Positions 8,502-17,917 are shown, numbered from the stretch's first letter. The stretch is 64,000 bases of DNA from Eutrophobius brisbanensis (GCA_038131795.1 JAYPQE010000003.1:2232001-2296000); one strand, 5' to 3'. Notes: generated by a model from the sequence alone, not told the origin. Made by a program: numbers and translations.

Positions 8502-10337
8502 TTACACGGCAACCTCGGCGGTTTTGGGTTTCCTGGAATCGCGCTTGCGTTCATGTTCTTTGAGTTTCTTCTTTCTCAGGCGTATGGATTTAGGCGTTAT
8601 CTCAACCAGTTCATCATCATTGATGAATTCAAGGGCGCGTTCCAGAGACAATTTTAATGGTGGTGTCAGGAGGATATTATCATCCTTGCCGGCAGCACGG
8701 ATGTTGGTCAATTGTTTGCCCTTTAGCGGGTTGACCACCAGGTCGTTGTCCCTGGAATGGATGCCAACAATCATCCCCTCATAGACTTCAACGCCGTGTT
8801 CTATCATGAGCTGACCCCGTTCCTGCAGGTTAAACAGGGCGTACCCAAGGGCCTTGCCCTGTGAGTTGGCGATGAGTACACCATTTTGGCGTTGATTTTT
8901 TATGGAGTCCTTATACGGCCCGTAATGGTCGAAGACATGATAGATCAGTCCTGTCCCGGCCGTCGCCGTTAGATAGTCTGTTCTAAATCCGATAATACCT
9001 CTGGCTGGAATAATATAGTCCAGGCGCACCCGGCCCTTACCATCCGGGCTCATGTCCACCAGCTCACCCCCCCTGGCCCCCAGCATTTCCATTACCGCAC
9101 CCTGGTAGTTTGCCTCCATGTCCACGGTAAGTTGCTCATAAGGTTCACACAATGTGCCATCCACCATTTTGGTAATGACTTCCGGCCTGGAGACACTGAA
9201 TTCGTAATCTTCACGGCGCATGTTTTCTATCAAAATAGAAAGGTGTAATTCACCACGTCCTGATACTTTAAGTTTTTCAGGGTCCTCGGTCTCTTCCACC
9301 CGCAGGGAGACATTGTGTTTTAACTCCCGGAACAGGCGCTCGCGAATTTGTCTGGAGGTGACATATTTACCCTCCTGACCGCTGAAAGGGGAGTCATTGA
9401 TCTGGAATGTCATGGTGACAGTAGGTTGATCGACTACCAGAGGCGGCAAGGCCTCGGGGTGTTCCGGGTGGCAGAGGGTATCTGAGATATTTAACTCGTC
9501 GATTCCACAGATGGCAACGATGTCCCCGGCTGAGGCGGACTCAATCTCGATACGTTCCAGTCCCAGCAGGCGAAAGACCTGAAGAATCCGGCCTTTCTTT
9601 ATGGAGTGATCATCTTTGACAACGACAACGGGAGAATTCTTTTTTGTGGTGCCCCGGGTGATCCGACCAATACCGATTACGCCCAGATAATTATTATAAT
9701 CCAGGGCGCTGATCTGTAGTTGGAATGGTCCTGATGTATCCACATTGGGAGGGGGGACGTGTTTTATGATGGCTTCAAACAGGGGTATCATGCTGTCTTC
9801 AACGCTGGACATGTCCAGTCCACTTTTGCCCAGCTTTGCCGAAGTATAAATGACTGGAAAATCCAGCTGTTCATCATTGGCACCCAGTCTGTCAAATAGA
9901 TCAAAGGTCCGGTTTAATACCCACTCTGGTCTGGCACCATCACGGTCTATCTTGTTAATCACCACGATGGGATTGAGACCCAGGGCCAATGCCTTCTGGG
10001 TGACAAATCGGGTCTGGGGCATGGGGCCGTCAACCGCATCAATGAGCAGCAGCACGGAATCCGCCATGGACAACACCCGTTCCACTTCACCGCCAAAATC
10101 CGCATGACCCGGGGTATCAATGATGTTGATCCGATACCCATTCCAGTCAAGGGCCGTGTTTTTGGCAAGAATGGTGATCCCGCGTTCCCGTTCCAGGTCA
10201 TTGGAATCCATCACCCGTTCAGGCATCTCTGCCCGACTATTGAACGTACCAGACTGGCTGAGCAACTGGTCAACCAGGGTGGTTTTGCCGTGATCTACAT
10301 GGGCAACAATCGCGATATTTCTGATTTTATCTGTCAT
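8502..10337 (-). CDS. typA: Ribosome-associated translational GTPase TypA/BipA
   Basis: 611 residues, the normal length of TypA/BipA, an EF-G-like GTPase that assists 50S assembly and translation under stress and cold. G motifs are intact: AHVDHGKTT (Walker A, near 11), DTPGHADFGGEV (switch II) and NKID. EF-G-like domains II, III and V follow, then the BipA-specific C-terminal domain and a basic tail (LRKKKLKEHERKRD). It stands alone on the minus strand with a 150-base upstream region. Confidence 0.97.
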   Translation of the reverse strand: MTDKIRNIAIVAHVDHGKTTLVDQLLSQSGTFNSRAEMPERVMDSNDLERERGITILAKNTALDWNGYRINIIDTPGHADFGGEVERVLSMADSVLLLIDAVDGPMPQTRFVTQKALALGLNPIVVINKIDRDGARPEWVLNRTFDLFDRLGANDEQLDFPVIYTSAKLGKSGLDMSSVEDSMIPLFEAIIKHVPPPNVDTSGPFQLQISALDYNNYLGVIGIGRITRGTTKKNSPVVVVKDDHSIKKGRILQVFRLLGLERIEIESASAGDIVAICGIDELNISDTLCHPEHPEALPPLVVDQPTVTMTFQINDSPFSGQEGKYVTSRQIRERLFRELKHNVSLRVEETEDPEKLKVSGRGELHLSILIENMRREDYEFSVSRPEVITKMVDGTLCEPYEQLTVDMEANYQGAVMEMLGARGGELVDMSPDGKGRVRLDYIIPARGIIGFRTDYLTATAGTGLIYHVFDHYGPYKDSIKNQRQNGVLIANSQGKALGYALFNLQERGQLMIEHGVEVYEGMIVGIHSRDNDLVVNPLKGKQLTNIRAAGKDDNILLTPPLKLSLERALEFINDDELVEITPKSIRLRKKKLKEHERKRDSRKPKTAEVAV

Positions 10338-10490
10338 TTATCCAGCCGGTAAAATGGCGCGGATTATACATAGAAATAGAAGTAAAAGTGATAATTTTTA
10401 AAATTAATAGAATCGTAATTTTGTGGTTAATCACACTTTTTATATGGCAGTAATCCCGGGGCCTTTCCCAGGATTCCCAGCCTCACCGGT

Positions 10491-10886
10491 ATGCCAAAGG
10501 AGCGGGCATCACAATGTAATATGGAATATGAAAAGGCCAGAAAATCCGCTTTATGGTTACTGGACCATTACGGCAAGAAAAGACCGGAAGATAATACAGA
10601 TATCAGCATTACATATACTCTCCCCGAGACAGAAATTGCCCGGCAGGTTCAGGTGTCGATTAAAAAATCCAGGTTAATTGAAAATATTATCGCCCGGTTT
10701 AATGACAGGTTTGCTCTTGAGAACAAAATTGCTATACAGATAAAAAAATGTCAGAAACGCCAGGCGCTTTGGGATGCAAACAAACGGGAATTGGTCCTTT
10801 GTCATGAATTATTTGACTATTTTTATTCGTTGGCCAGGATCTCTGAGTCACACAATCTAAACCAGTCGATTAGAAGTCTCGATTAA
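10491..10886 (+). CDS. Small protein of unknown function with a DUF4344-like C-terminal motif
   Basis: Up to 131 residues; ATG at 10491 or, 10 codons later, ATG at 10521. A purine-rich AAGGAG sits near 10496, so the start is uncertain. The protein is basic and helical. Near the end, KKCQKRQALWDANKRELVL followed by CHELFDYF resembles the C...A.Y/W....R.LVLCYEL element of putative metallopeptidases (DUF4344), but the part of that family that would carry the metal site is missing. It could be a truncated relative or an unrelated small protein. Its 3' end overlaps the end of the convergent dehydrogenase gene by four bases. Confidence 0.55.
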   Translation: MPKERASQCNMEYEKARKSALWLLDHYGKKRPEDNTDISITYTLPETEIARQVQVSIKKSRLIENIIARFNDRFALENKIAIQIKKCQKRQALWDANKRELVLCHELFDYFYSLARISESHNLNQSIRSLD

Positions 10887-11761
10887 TCGAATGCGTTGAA
10901 AAAAGTATGGGCCATCCTCTGGGTGTCCGCCTTTTTACCTGTGAATAATGTAAACGCCTCTGCCGCCTGATTGATAGCCATGCCGCTGCCATCCATGGTC
11001 TGACAGCCTGTATTCCTGGCTGTTTTGAGTAGCTCGGTTTCAAGTGGAAAATAAATTACATCAGCCAGCCAATGTCTCGCTGTTAATGTTTTTGCCGGAA
11101 TTGGCATCCCCGGATACTTTTTCATGCCTACGGGCGTGGTGTTGACCACACCATCCACCAATGTCATTGTAGATTTGATATCAGGAGTAAACTTAAATGA
11201 GGTGTGTTCGAAGGTTTTAGATAACCTTGAAATCAAGGTGTTGACCCTGGTTTCATCAAGGTCAAATAACTGCAATGACTTTAAGCCAGATTTAGCCAAT
11301 GCATACGCCACAGCAGAGCCGGCGCCACCAGCACCTAGTAATAGTACCTTGTCAGTATTTATGTCTTGAAACGATTTATTGAAACTCAGGTAAAACCCCT
11401 GCCAATCGGTATTATATCCATAGCGTTTTCCACTATGAAAACTCACTGTATTGACTGCCCCAAGCTCCCTTGCATCCGGCGACAACGCGTCCAGATAGTC
11501 TATTACCGACTGTTTACAGGGGTGAGTGATATTAAGTCCTGCGTATCCGGCTTGTTCTATAGTATCCAGTAAGTCTGGCAGGTGCTTATGACCTTCATCC
11601 AGCAGGTCAAGATCAAATAACTGATAATCCAGTTTTATACCCTGAGCACTGGCCTCCCGAATGTGCATAAGCGGACTTCTGGATTCCTGTATACCGGTGC
11701 CAATCAATCCTACATTGATATCAGTTGTTTTTGTAATATTGAATCTTGAATATTTTTCCAT
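10883..11761 (-). CDS. Shikimate/quinate dehydrogenase family protein (AroE-like)
   Basis: A 292-residue NAD(P)-dependent dehydrogenase of the AroE/YdiB family. The substrate domain holds SRSPLMH (31 region), the catalytic Lys in NITHPCKQ and the Asp in NTDWQGF; the cofactor domain has the glycine-rich LLGAGGAGSA. The form SRSPLMHIREASAQG, rather than SKSPxIHN, is more like the quinate/shikimate dehydrogenases used in catabolism than biosynthetic AroE. It diverges from an MFS organic-anion transporter 37 bases away, which fits uptake and oxidation of quinate or a similar polyol acid. Biosynthetic AroE remains an alternative if no other copy exists in the genome. Confidence 0.8.
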   Translation of the reverse strand: MEKYSRFNITKTTDINVGLIGTGIQESRSPLMHIREASAQGIKLDYQLFDLDLLDEGHKHLPDLLDTIEQAGYAGLNITHPCKQSVIDYLDALSPDARELGAVNTVSFHSGKRYGYNTDWQGFYLSFNKSFQDINTDKVLLLGAGGAGSAVAYALAKSGLKSLQLFDLDETRVNTLISRLSKTFEHTSFKFTPDIKSTMTLVDGVVNTTPVGMKKYPGMPIPAKTLTARHWLADVIYFPLETELLKTARNTGCQTMDGSGMAINQAAEAFTLFTGKKADTQRMAHTFFNAFD

Positions 11762-11798
11762 GTAATTATGCTAAGTTAGCCAAAATCCAAAAATTATT

Positions 11799-13097
11799 AT
11801 GTCAAACAGCATTCTACAGGAACACCCCAAAAGAACACGTGCGCGTTACGTCATCCTGGCGTTGATCTCAATTGGTACCATGATCAACTACCTGGATCGG
11901 ACCATACTTGGTATTGCCGCCCCGGCATTGACTGCAGAACTGGGGATCAGTGCCGCTGTTATGGGGATTATATTCTCTGCCTTTTCCTGGTCTTACACAG
12001 CCATGCAGATTCCGGGTGGCATTCTGCTGGACCGGTTTGGTTCTCGGATAATCTATTTTATGTCATTGACACTATGGTCACTTTTCACTGCCCTACATGG
12101 TTTGGTGAACAATATCTGGACCCTGCTTGCCATGCGACTGGGGCTTGGCGTTGCGGAGGCACCTTGTTTCCCAACCAATAGCAGAATAGTGGCCACCTGG
12201 TTTCCTCAACAGGAAAGGGCGATGGCCACCGGGGTTTATACCGTGGGAGAGTATATTGGCCTGGCGTTTTTAAGCCCCTTACTGTTCTGGATCCTGGCAA
12301 GCTTTGGCTGGCGGGCCCTGTTTATTATTGTAGGCTTAGTGGGTATTGCTTTTGGAGTCGTTTGGATCAGGTATTACCAGGAACCTCGGGACTACAAGTC
12401 TGTAAACCAATCTGAACTGGACTATATTGCAGCAGGGGGCGGCCTGATCTCCACAACCAGTAACCGACCTAACTTTGAATGGGGCATGATCCTGCGGTTA
12501 CTCAGGTACCGTCAGTTGTCAGGTATTTGTCTCGGCCAGTTTGCCAGTAACTCGACACTGGTCTTTTTCCTTACCTGGTTTCCTACCTATCTGGCAACGG
12601 AAAGGCAAATGGAATGGATCAAGATCGGGTTCTTTGCCGTGATGCCGTTTATTGCGGCATCCATTGGTGTGTTATCAGGAGGCTGGTTGTCAGATTATCT
12701 TCTAAGGTGCGGCAAGTCTGTTAACGTGGCCAGGAAATTACCCATTATCATGGGATTGCTATTGGCCTCAACCATCATTGGTGCGAATTATGTACAAAGT
12801 AATACCGCGGTCATTGCGATACTTTCTGTTGCATTTTTTGCCCAGGGCATGGCGGCATTGGGTTGGACGCTGGTTTCCGATATTGCCCCCATGGACCAGC
12901 TGGGATTGACCGGAGGCATCTTTAACTTTGCCGCTAACCTGGCGGGAATCATCACACCCATGGTTATCGGTTTCATCGTAACTGCTACGGGATCATTTAT
13001 CGGGGCAATATTATATATTGGTATTCTGGCCCTGATAGGTGCTTTCTCTTATATTTTTATTGTTGGTGATGTAAAGCGAATTGAGCTAATAGATTAA
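11799..13097 (+). CDS. MFS transporter, anion:cation symporter (ACS) type
   Basis: A 432-residue, 12-helix major facilitator. The N-terminal INYLDRTILGIAAP and the loop DRFGSR between helices 2 and 3 are typical of the ACS branch (ExuT, GudP, phthalate and galactonate permeases). The sequence ARYVILALISIGTMINYLDR and GEYIGLAFLSPLL also match that branch. The divergent gene encodes a shikimate/quinate dehydrogenase-like enzyme, so the likely substrate is a hydroxylated organic acid. Substrate specificity cannot be read from the sequence. Confidence 0.85.
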   Translation: MSNSILQEHPKRTRARYVILALISIGTMINYLDRTILGIAAPALTAELGISAAVMGIIFSAFSWSYTAMQIPGGILLDRFGSRIIYFMSLTLWSLFTALHGLVNNIWTLLAMRLGLGVAEAPCFPTNSRIVATWFPQQERAMATGVYTVGEYIGLAFLSPLLFWILASFGWRALFIIVGLVGIAFGVVWIRYYQEPRDYKSVNQSELDYIAAGGGLISTTSNRPNFEWGMILRLLRYRQLSGICLGQFASNSTLVFFLTWFPTYLATERQMEWIKIGFFAVMPFIAASIGVLSGGWLSDYLLRCGKSVNVARKLPIIMGLLLASTIIGANYVQSNTAVIAILSVAFFAQGMAALGWTLVSDIAPMDQLGLTGGIFNFAANLAGIITPMVIGFIVTATGSFIGAILYIGILALIGAFSYIFIVGDVKRIELID

Positions 13098-13348
13098 TTA
13101 TTCAGCATGGTTCTGTCTTTTAAATCATCAATCCCATATACAATTTTATTGTCACTCTCAAATTCGTTGCGCTTAGTAAACCATCATGAATTTTTCCCTG
13201 TTTGGGAAAAACATCTTTATTATCAATCTGATTGTTCAAAACACCAGGTATCAAAGTAAGTTGCTGGGCAGCAACCAGTAATTTGGTCTATTATCAATTG
13301 GATCAGGCTGGGTTTAAAAATATTATTAGTTATTTGTGGATACGTGTA

Positions 13349-13752
13349 ATGTCAAACATCATTGTGTTACAAGTCATGAAGCATATTCTGGTGGTGAAGA
13401 TTGACACCACGTTATCCACATTAATGAAGCAGGTAAACTGGAATTATTATATCTGTGTTGCGGTAATAGATGATGATAATTTATTTGGCATCATCACCAG
13501 GCAACTCATTGGCTACGCGACCAAAAAAAACTAAATTTCAATACCGTCAGGGCATGGGAAATTTGCACCCCGGAAATGCAGGTAGTCGAAGCTAATTTAT
13601 TACTAAAAGAGGCCGTTGATATCATGATAGACAAAAATGTCAGACACTTAATAGTTAAAAATGGTTCAGATTATGTTGGTGTATTAAGGCCTCTGGATAT
13701 CCTTGCAATCATAGATTGGGTAGGTCCGGAAAAGCTTGTCGTAAATGCCTAG
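13349..13752 (+). pseudogene. Two-CBS-domain protein, frame broken at an A-AAA-AAC slippery heptamer
   Basis: Two CBS-like halves lie in different frames. The first (start ATG 13349, MSNIIVLQVMKHILVV..., first half ending GIITRQLIGYATKKN) stops at TAA 13531-13533 straight after a run of eight A. The second, in the -1 frame, reads LNFNTVRAWEICTPEM, a full second CBS half with DIMIDKNVRHLIVK and VLRPLDILAI, and ends at TAG 13750-13752. Joined, they give about 134 residues, the usual size of a stand-alone Bateman module that senses adenylates. The break is either a lost A (mutation or sequencing error) or programmed -1 frameshifting. A 77-residue membrane protein starts at the next base. Confidence 0.7.
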
Positions 13753-13986
13753 ATGAAATTTAAACTGATTAAGTTTAAAGAATGTTCGCCCCAATTCTGT
13801 TTCATCATGTTTCTCCTCTTCCTGTCCTGGGAGGGGCCGTTGATTATTTATTTTGGTGCCAGCGAGGGTGAAGTGATAATCATTATGGCCGGGTTAGTTC
13901 TGACCATTTTAATCTGGTTTTTTTTTGGAATAGACAGTTTCTGTGAAACCTTTAAATTAAAAAAAGACACCAGGTTGGACATATAG
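13753..13986 (+). CDS. Small two-helix membrane protein of unknown function
   Basis: 77 residues with two hydrophobic segments (about 15-33 and 41-60) separated by an acidic loop SEGEV, and charged ends; probably an inner-membrane protein. The ATG follows the TAG of the CBS frame with no gap, so it would be translated by coupling only if ribosomes reach the end of the second CBS half. No family is recognised. A link to the CBS module is suggested by this coupling alone. Confidence 0.55.
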   Translation: MKFKLIKFKECSPQFCFIMFLLFLSWEGPLIIYFGASEGEVIIIMAGLVLTILIWFFFGIDSFCETFKLKKDTRLDI

Positions 13987-14021
13987 TAGAGGCTGGAGAA
14001 GGATATTGCCTGTAAAGTATT

Positions 14022-14378
14022 TCAGGCTAATAGTTTGCCTGATATAAACTCATACAGGTCATGTTCAAGTTTTTGCCCCGATTCTTCAAACAATTTAAAT
14101 ACATGGTTTATATCAGCTTTTGATTCCTTTACCAGTATAGGAGATGCCTTAATCCTGGCCGGGTTGTCTGAACCACTGTCTACCTTGTGATTGGACAGCC
14201 CTGATTTGTTATTCCATGTCAAAACCATATCATTGTGATCAAGTTGATAACTTATTTGAAACTACGTTATATCATGATTGGCATCTTGCCATATATATAC
14301 ACTGAGGTTTTCATCTGCAAACCAGCGCCTTTGAAGGTCGTCACTGGTTTGAGAGAGATCGGTTATTTCCTTTAGCAT
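14022..14378 (-). pseudogene. Conserved small protein coupled to trpC, interrupted by an in-frame TAG
   Basis: An ATG at 14378 lies immediately after the trpC stop codon. It opens a frame MLKEITDLSQTSDDLQRRWF... that runs 38 codons to a TAG at 14262-14264 and then continues in the same frame for 79 more codons (FQISYQLDHNDMVLTW to FISGKLLA). The halves read like one ~118-residue protein: a conserved-looking N-terminus with RRWF and IW, then FQ.SY and LTW. I recall similar short hypothetical proteins in gammaproteobacteria but cannot name a function. The TAG makes it either a recent nonsense pseudogene or a readthrough case. A GTG/ATG restart near 14228 would give only the last 68 residues. 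Confidence 0.6.
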
Positions 14379-15185
14379 TTATTCTGTGAACATCTCTTTG
14401 AGTTTTTCGCCCGGGTCACTTGCAGACATAAAGGCCTCGCCTACCAGGAAGGCATTGACATTATGTTGTCTTAACATCGTGACCTGTTGGGGAGTATGTA
14501 TGCCGCTTTCGGTGACCACGGTGCGGTCAGGAAATACATCAGTCAGGAGATTAATGGTTGTCTCCAGGTCTGTTTTAAAGGTGTGCAGGTCGCGGTTATT
14601 GATGCCGATTAACGATGTGCGCAGGAACATGGCCCGTTCAAGTTCTTCACGATCATGGACTTCTACCAGGACATCCATACCGAGTTCAAGTGTGATATCT
14701 GCCAGTTCCCTGAGTTGATTGTCTGACAGCGCCGCAACTATCAGAAGTATGCAGTCAGCACCAATTGCCCGTGCTTCATAGACCTGATAAGGGTCGAGGA
14801 TAAAATCTTTTCGCAAGATCGGGAGCTCACAGGCCGATTTGGCGTCTTTTAGATGTTCATCGCTGCCCTGAAAGAAATCCACATCAGTGAGAACCGAAAG
14901 GCAGGTGGCACCGCCTTCGGCATAGGATTTAGCAATGGAGGCAGGATCAAAGTTATCTCGTATTATGCCTTTACTTGGCGAGGCCTTTTTTATCTCGGCA
15001 ATGACTGCCGCATGCCCCTGCTCAATTCTGGTATTGATAGCCTGATAAAAATCCCTTGCAGGTGAGGCATCTGCTGCCATTTTTTTGATGGAAGCAAGGG
15101 TTAGCTGTCCCTGACGGTCAACTACTTCCTGCTGTTTTCTTTCAAGAATTTTATTGAGTATGTCGGCCCGATCGGTGTTGTTCAT
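14379..15185 (-). CDS. trpC: Indole-3-glycerol phosphate synthase
   Basis: A single-domain TrpC of 268 residues, without the TrpF fusion of enterobacteria. It converts CdRP to indole-3-glycerol phosphate in tryptophan synthesis. The TIM-barrel landmarks are present: VIAEIKKASPSKG (catalytic Lys), LRKDFILDPYQV, GINNRDLHTF, VTESGI and FLVGEAFM. It follows trpD by 15 bases in the trpGDC operon. Confidence 0.97.
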   Translation of the reverse strand: MNNTDRADILNKILERKQQEVVDRQGQLTLASIKKMAADASPARDFYQAINTRIEQGHAAVIAEIKKASPSKGIIRDNFDPASIAKSYAEGGATCLSVLTDVDFFQGSDEHLKDAKSACELPILRKDFILDPYQVYEARAIGADCILLIVAALSDNQLRELADITLELGMDVLVEVHDREELERAMFLRTSLIGINNRDLHTFKTDLETTINLLTDVFPDRTVVTESGIHTPQQVTMLRQHNVNAFLVGEAFMSASDPGEKLKEMFTE

Positions 15186-15200
15186 AAGGGTCGTTTCCGT

Positions 15201-16241
15201 TTATGTCATATTATCAGCGAGTTCATTGCTGAGGATAATTAATTCTTGCAGTTTCTTTTTCGCCTTACCGTTGGCAATGGCTTCGGCAGCTATTTTAATC
15301 CCCTGTTCCAGGCTGTCGCAAAGATTGGCAGTATAGATGGCCGCGCCGGCATTCAATAAAACGATATCCCGTGCTGGGCCGGCTTCATTATTCAGGACAG
15401 ACTGCATCATGGCGAAACTATCATCAATACTGTGTACAACAATTTCAACCATATTACCTTTCTTGATCCCAAACTGTTCCGGTTTGATTTCGAATTCATG
15501 GATCTCACCGTTTTTGAGTTCTGCAACCTGGGTTGCGGATCCTATACTGATCTCATCCATGCCGTCGTCAGAATGCACTACCATGACATGGTTGTTTCCC
15601 AGGACCTTCATGGCAGCCGCAATGGGGGTGATCAAATATTTATCATAAACACCAATCAGCAGATTGGGTACATGGGCCGGATTGGTTAATGGGCCGAGCA
15701 TATTAAAAATTGTCCGGACAGCCAGCTCCTTACGGGGGCCAACAGCATACTTTGTGGCGCTATGGTGTGCCGGGGCAAACATAAATCCAACGCCCACTTT
15801 ATTGATGCACTCGGCCACCAGTTCCGGTGGCAGACCCAGTTTGACGCCTGCCATATCCAGTACGTCGGCACTGCCGCTACGGCTGGAGACTGAACGATTA
15901 TTATGTTTGGCAACCTTGCCACCGGCGGCAGCAATAACAAATGCCGCGGTCGTGGAGATATTAAAGGTATGCAGTCCATCACCGCCTGTGCCAACAATAT
16001 CAATAAGATGTTCACCCTCTACGTCCACCTTGAGGGCAAATTCCCGCATGATGGTGGCGGCCGCAGCGATCGCGTCAATGGTTTCACCTTTCATTCGCAA
16101 TGCAACCAGAAAGCCGCCAATTTGTGCCGGGGTGGCCTCTCCCTGCATAATGCTTCTCATCACATCCTGCATTTCAGGCCCGGTGATATCTTCCTGTTCT
16201 ATTAGCTTGGCAATGGCCTGTTGTATATTCATTATGTTCAA
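15201..16241 (-). CDS. trpD: Anthranilate phosphoribosyltransferase
   Basis: Transfers phosphoribosyl from PRPP to anthranilate. 346 residues, the family norm. The PRPP-binding VGTGGDG (near 85), the AKHNNRSVSSRSGSAD anthranilate/PRPP loop and the LGPLTNPA motif are all seen. Start ATG at 16241 overlaps the trpG stop by four bases; an ATG three codons in (16232) is also possible. Second gene of trpGDC. Confidence 0.97.
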   Translation of the reverse strand: MNIMNIQQAIAKLIEQEDITGPEMQDVMRSIMQGEATPAQIGGFLVALRMKGETIDAIAAAATIMREFALKVDVEGEHLIDIVGTGGDGLHTFNISTTAAFVIAAAGGKVAKHNNRSVSSRSGSADVLDMAGVKLGLPPELVAECINKVGVGFMFAPAHHSATKYAVGPRKELAVRTIFNMLGPLTNPAHVPNLLIGVYDKYLITPIAAAMKVLGNNHVMVVHSDDGMDEISIGSATQVAELKNGEIHEFEIKPEQFGIKKGNMVEIVVHSIDDSFAMMQSVLNNEAGPARDIVLLNAGAAIYTANLCDSLEQGIKIAAEAIANGKAKKKLQELIILSNELADNMT

Positions 16242-16822
16242 CTGGATATGGTTAGAAAGTTTTGTAATAACTGATGACCTGTTTCGGTAAGAATGGATTC
16301 AGGATGAAACTGTACTCCATAGATCGGTAATGTCTTGTGCCTAAGGCCCATAATTTCATCTCTATCCCCGGTTTCATTTAATGTCCATGCGGTTACTTCC
16401 AGAGACTGGGGCAGGGTGGATTCATCTACCACCAGAGAATGATAGCGGGTCGCGGTAAAAGGTTCTTCAAGGTCTTTAAAGACGTCAGTATTTTGATGAT
16501 ATATTGGTGAGGTCTTACCATGCATTATTTGCCTGGCATGGACCACCTTGCCTCCAAATGCCTGGCCTATACACTGGTGACCTAGGCATACCCCCAAAAT
16601 GGGTTTGCTGTCCTTGAATTCTTCCAGGATCTGCAGGGAGATGCCTGCCTCATTGGGCGTACAGGGCCCCGGTGATATTACTATCCTGTCTGGATTGAGG
16701 TCTTTAATGTCCTCCAGGCTGATCTTGTCATTTCTAAAAACCTGCACATCCTCACCCAGTTCACCCAGGTATTGCACCAGGTTAAAGGTAAAAGAGTCAT
16801 AATTGTCGATCATCAGTAACAT
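16238..16822 (-). CDS. trpG: Anthranilate synthase glutamine amidotransferase subunit (TrpG/PabA)
   Basis: A 194-residue class I glutamine amidotransferase that feeds ammonia to TrpE, and possibly to PabB. The nucleophile lies in GVCLGHQCIGQAFGG (Cys near 79), the oxyanion strand in ISPGPCTPNEAG, and the His-Glu pair in GVQFHPES. It heads the trpGDC operon; the trpE partner is about 7 kb away in the same direction. The 129-base gap upstream (16823-16951) should hold its promoter, though no leader peptide rich in Trp codons was recognised. Confidence 0.96.
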   Translation of the reverse strand: MLLMIDNYDSFTFNLVQYLGELGEDVQVFRNDKISLEDIKDLNPDRIVISPGPCTPNEAGISLQILEEFKDSKPILGVCLGHQCIGQAFGGKVVHARQIMHGKTSPIYHQNTDVFKDLEEPFTATRYHSLVVDESTLPQSLEVTAWTLNETGDRDEIMGLRHKTLPIYGVQFHPESILTETGHQLLQNFLTISS

Positions 16823-16951
16823 TTGTAAGGTTCCGTGTAAGTTTCAGGTCCTGTTTGTATTATCCTTATTTTTAATTGAGGCCACAACACGTGCAGCCGG
16901 CGTATAAGCACATTACAACATTGTGACCAGTAAAGCGGGGCTGAGTTGAAG

Positions 16952-17917
16952 TTAGAGGAGCAGAAAAACCAGTAATGCCAATGTGGCAGTTAACAGGAAA
17001 CTGTCACTGATGTCCCGCCGTTGTTCTTCGGTAAACGGTGTATTTTCAACCGCAGGCTTGAGGGTATTCTCACGCAGGAAAATTATTAATTCATTAATAG
17101 TACCTTCACCAAAATAATCACCGCCTGTTTCTGTGGCAATAAACTTCAATAAGTCATCCTGTAACGGGATACGTAATGGTCTGCCGCCTGATTGCAGGTA
17201 ATCATCCACACATGCACCATCAATCTGTCTGGGGATCGGTGTTTCTCCCGGATTGCCAATGCCGATGGTCAATACCTTAATGCCCGCCTGTCTGATGTCT
17301 GCCAGCGATTGCGTTAAATCATTTCGCCAGTCTCCTTCCATGAAACCATCACTGAAGAGGATGACATATTCAACATTGCCAAAAATTTCAGGAAAATTGG
17401 TTTTTTTCTGGGCTACTACTGACAGACCGTTGGTAATACCGGTTGCGGTTGCTTCGAAAATCATGCCAACGTCAAGACCTTTATCGATGACATCATGCAG
17501 GTAGTAATGGTTAAACGTCATTTGTGAGATGGGGAAGGCGAGCCTTGCAAACGCAAACATCCCAAATCGGCCTTCAGGGACGCTTTCCAGAATTTCATGC
17601 ATGACCTCTTTGCTTCTGTCCAGAAAGCTGGGTTCGCTGCAATAGTTACGTGCAGTCATACTACGTGATATATCGGTTAGAAATATATAGTCGGCCGTTG
17701 CCTGAGGTTCAAGGTATGGTCTGGCCCCTATCAGGACCAGGCACATAAACATGATGATGACGGCAGCGGTTTTGATTCCTTTGTAGACACCCGTTGGGGC
17801 ATCAGATTTGAAAAGCGACGAGATCAGTCCGGTATAATGGATGCCTTTCCACAGAATCCACAGGACCAGTGGTAAAATGACAATACTATAGAACGCGGCC
17901 GGGTACTCGAATCCCAT
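16952..17917 (-). CDS. Membrane-anchored VWA-domain protein (BatA/MxaC-like)
   Basis: 321 residues: an N-terminal hydrophobic segment (7-22), another near 48-64, a von Willebrand A domain with an intact MIDAS motif D82-I-S-R-S86, and a C-terminal membrane helix (about 307-321). This layout is that of BatA/MxaC/MxaL-type proteins that work with MoxR ATPases in assembling or activating periplasmic enzymes. It is the last of three consecutive minus-strand genes of this kind, four bases after the previous one. No MoxR or DUF58 gene is next to it. Function unknown. Confidence 0.75.
   Translation of the reverse strand: MGFEYPAAFYSIVILPLVLWILWKGIHYTGLISSLFKSDAPTGVYKGIKTAAVIIMFMCLVLIGARPYLEPQATADYIFLTDISRSMTARNYCSEPSFLDRSKEVMHEILESVPEGRFGMFAFARLAFPISQMTFNHYYLHDVIDKGLDVGMIFEATATGITNGLSVVAQKKTNFPEIFGNVEYVILFSDGFMEGDWRNDLTQSLADIRQAGIKVLTIGIGNPGETPIPRQIDGACVDDYLQSGGRPLRIPLQDDLLKFIATETGGDYFGEGTINELIIFLRENTLKPAVENTPFTEEQRRDISDSFLLTATLALLVFLLL

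Noticed and set aside
13232..13348. Longer N-terminus for the CBS protein from an ATG at 13232
   Set aside because: The extra 39 residues do not look like a CBS domain or signal, and the ATG at 13349 starts directly at the expected first strand.
16823..16951. Tryptophan leader peptide/attenuator ahead of trpG
   Set aside because: No short frame with tandem Trp codons and no terminator-antiterminator pair could be drawn.
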